A DNA stretch of 64,000 nt from Brasenia schreberi. Lineage: Eukaryota > Streptophyta > Magnoliopsida > Nymphaeales > Cabombaceae. The stretch is taken from assembly GCA_036023115.1 (NCBI GenBank), contig JAYKKT010000061.1:15936501-16000500 (forward strand). The letters run 5' to 3'. Positions 62,013 through 64,000 of the stretch are shown here, piece by piece. Both the position numbers and the translations under genes were made by a program. The notes beneath the pieces were generated by a model, which saw nothing but the letters and a program-made list of their open reading frames with translations, did not search any database and was not told where the DNA came from. The first letter of the stretch is position 1, and each line of letters opens with the position of its first letter.

Positions 62013-64000
62013 TATAGATGTGAAAATTTTACTCCAAAGCCTATGTAGAGACTTGAAATAAGTTTTCAATCTACTTCGTTTTGCACGAGCAAGCCAACTA
62101 GTTTTACTTATACTAGCAAAGTTGTATTTTCTCACTTCGTGTAGTGATTTGTGGAAAAGCGAGATCTTTTCGTCTTAGGCTTTCTTGAATTGATGCTTAA
62201 GGGTCAGCCTAGGCGCTTTGAGGATTGATTTGAATAGGATGTGTATTTCCAAAATTCAATTTAGAGTCAATTTGAATCAAACAAAACGTACACTTGATCT
62301 AAGGAATGAAAAATTTTCTAAGTTCTGAAAAACAAAAACTGGTTTTGTTTTCAAAGCTTGTTTCCAGTTTATTTTAAACAACTTTGGAATCTCTAAAATT
62401 CATGAAACTTTTACAGTGTGTAAACTAAAATGTCGAGATCCTGTAACTATTTTTATTTTATTTTTGTGTACTGTGATTTTACATAATTAAATGTAAGAAT
62501 TACCTCTGTTGAGGCGTTCAGAACCGATTTGTTACAAAAATATATAGGTCTAAAGAAACTTCTGTATTTTGGTGCATAGAGCTCCAATATTTATGAATTT
62601 AGTCTTGTTGGAAATCTATGGATGTCAGCTTTCCAATGAGACTCATTTCGTATATCTGATCTCTATTGCAGGAAATACTGACTGGACATACTTGGTTCTG
62701 AATTTGTTCGATTTTTTCTTATTTTATTTATGTTGATGCACGACCCTAAAATTCTTGAAAATTTTATTATATGTGGGATTGTGTGAGGATTCAGTGTACA
62801 AAAATTCAAATTATTTGGAGCAGGGATATGAAAATGAAAAATACAACATCATACATATGCTGGATACTGAAAACAAAGTTTCTATTTTTAAGGCATACAT
62901 GAATGCATTCATCTAAAATTAAAAGACTAATCACAACAAATGTAAAGTAAATGACTGAAGAAAAATTAATTGAAATATGTTTATAGCTTAAGCATAGAGG
63001 GGATTAGAAGATATAAGAGGATATATCATATAGAGAGGTAGGGGAAACTTGAAATCAAATAAGTAGAATGCGTAAATGTAAAGGAATGAAATGAACAACA
63101 TTACTACTCTATTATATCATGGGGGAGACTAATGCTCCATTAATACAACTCCTTTTGAATTGAATGAAAATGAGGAGAGATTTAGGCAAGTAAAGGAGGA
63201 GGATTAACCTTACAATCGGGCTTCAATGGATGCCAACCTTGAATGGGATAGGAAGGGATTGATCCTTCATTCCTTCTCTCTTCTCCTTCCTCTCTCTCGC
63301 TCTTTTCTTCTCTCTTCCTCTCTCTCTTACTACAACACACTCTCTCTCTCCTAGGCTCTCTACACTTTTTCTTCAATACTTTTGAATTTTAAAAATCAGC
63401 CCCCCCCAAGGAGCCTTTTTATAGGCTTTTGGTGGGTCTTGGATTGGGTTTGAATGGGACTTTTGGAACCCAAGTTTTGACTCAACTCTTGACTGGACCA
63501 AAACCACTTCATGTGGGCTTATGGTGGTCCCATTTAGTCAAAGCAAACCCAACCCCATGTGGCTAGGTCAGCCAAGTGGCTTGGTATAGCATGAGGCGGT
63601 CAAGTGGCTCAATCTAGCAAGGTGCAATCAAGTGCAATTGGCTGGCCATGGTGCAACCAGCTAGGGTCTCTTTGGGGCAGCCTTTGGTGCCATATTTGAT
63701 GGAGTCGTGGCATGTATTCAGTCCTTCTTTAGCCCATGACCTGATCTTCTTGAGCCCTTGCCTTAGACTAGCCCATGTCTTAGTTTAAATCAACTTGTTC
63801 GCCTTTGAGTGTGACTTGAGTCTTAGCCATTAGTCTTAGGCCCTTGATTCGGCCTAGCCCATCTTGGCTTCAACTTCCCTATCCCATTCAAAACTAGGTC
63901 CTTCGTCTTGGTCCACATTTAGTGAATGAGCTCGGTCTTTACCTTTTTGTTGCCGCTTTGAGATCAGATTGTGATGCTTCGATTCTATTTTGGCTTTGAG
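62013..64000 (-). repeat. 5' LTR of the host element, truncated by the window end
   Basis: The U5 end is present and U3 runs off the right edge. The TATA box is at 63416-63423 (minus, CCTATAAAAAGG), with a GA-rich leader (CT-rich on the plus strand at 63280-63360). The U5 block is at 62157-62218 and the hairpin at 62097-62117. Confidence 0.85.

Larger units (their letters stand above)
42243..64000 (-). mobile_element. Host gag-only gypsy element, interrupted and running off the window
   Basis: Minus-strand element: 5' LTR 64000-62013 (truncated by the window), primer binding site 62008-61991, gag 61880-59603, noncoding 59602-58832, then a 13.8-kb insertion (58831-44995), the rest of the 3' noncoding region 44994-44123 with polypurine tract, and 3' LTR 44122-42243. 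The internal region without the insertion is only about 4 kb and contains no RT or integrase, so it is non-autonomous with gag, a TR-GAG-like layout. By eye the two LTRs are about 90% alike over 43000-43250 versus 63710-63960. Confidence 0.8.

Overview
The window is plant nuclear DNA. It holds one intact gene, a four-exon class III peroxidase with a signal peptide and GT-AG introns. The rest is AT-rich and filled with Ty3/gypsy, Ty1/copia, LINE and hAT remnants. The sequence does not fix the species. The call as an angiosperm rests on the peroxidase and on plant-type repeat lineages: Tat-like gypsy with a second RNase H, a plant mobile domain relic and an RTE-type LINE.

Layout. 28-322: small hAT-like MITE. 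402-3698 and 5111-8682: two complete solo LTRs, each with a 5-bp target duplication. The second carries a fragment that reads like a Pumilio (APUM) coding sequence in its U3. About 10.2-16.2 kb: a worn plus-strand LTR element with a different LTR but the same polypurine tract. 17.69-18.49 kb: RTE-like LINE fragment (minus). 19293-25159: a rearranged gag-only element with a full LTR on the left, an inverted partial LTR on the right and a perfect 5-bp target duplication. 25.3-26.1 kb: hAT transposase relic. 27.96-29.75 kb: probable plant mobile domain relic. 30.36-32.17 kb: L1-like LINE tail. 35576-37366: the peroxidase gene. 38.7-42.2 kb: decayed Ty1/copia element.

From 42243 to the right edge is a nest of related elements on the minus strand. 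The host (42243 to beyond 64000) has gag but no pol. At 44995-58831 it is interrupted by a larger Tat-like gypsy element with gag, RT, RNase H, a second archaeal-type RNase H and integrase. That element is in turn interrupted by a solo LTR at 53394-56464. Every pol domain seen is broken by stops, frameshifts or lost catalytic residues.

Eight LTRs in the window belong to one superfamily. All keep a U5-proximal block of about 62 bp and a neighbouring hairpin. Both can fold, and paired positions change together between subfamilies, while most of the remaining LTR sequence is not shared. This possible conserved RNA structure, the inverted-LTR element and the Pumilio capture are the points most worth following up. 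Apart from the peroxidase, I see no gene likely to make a working protein.
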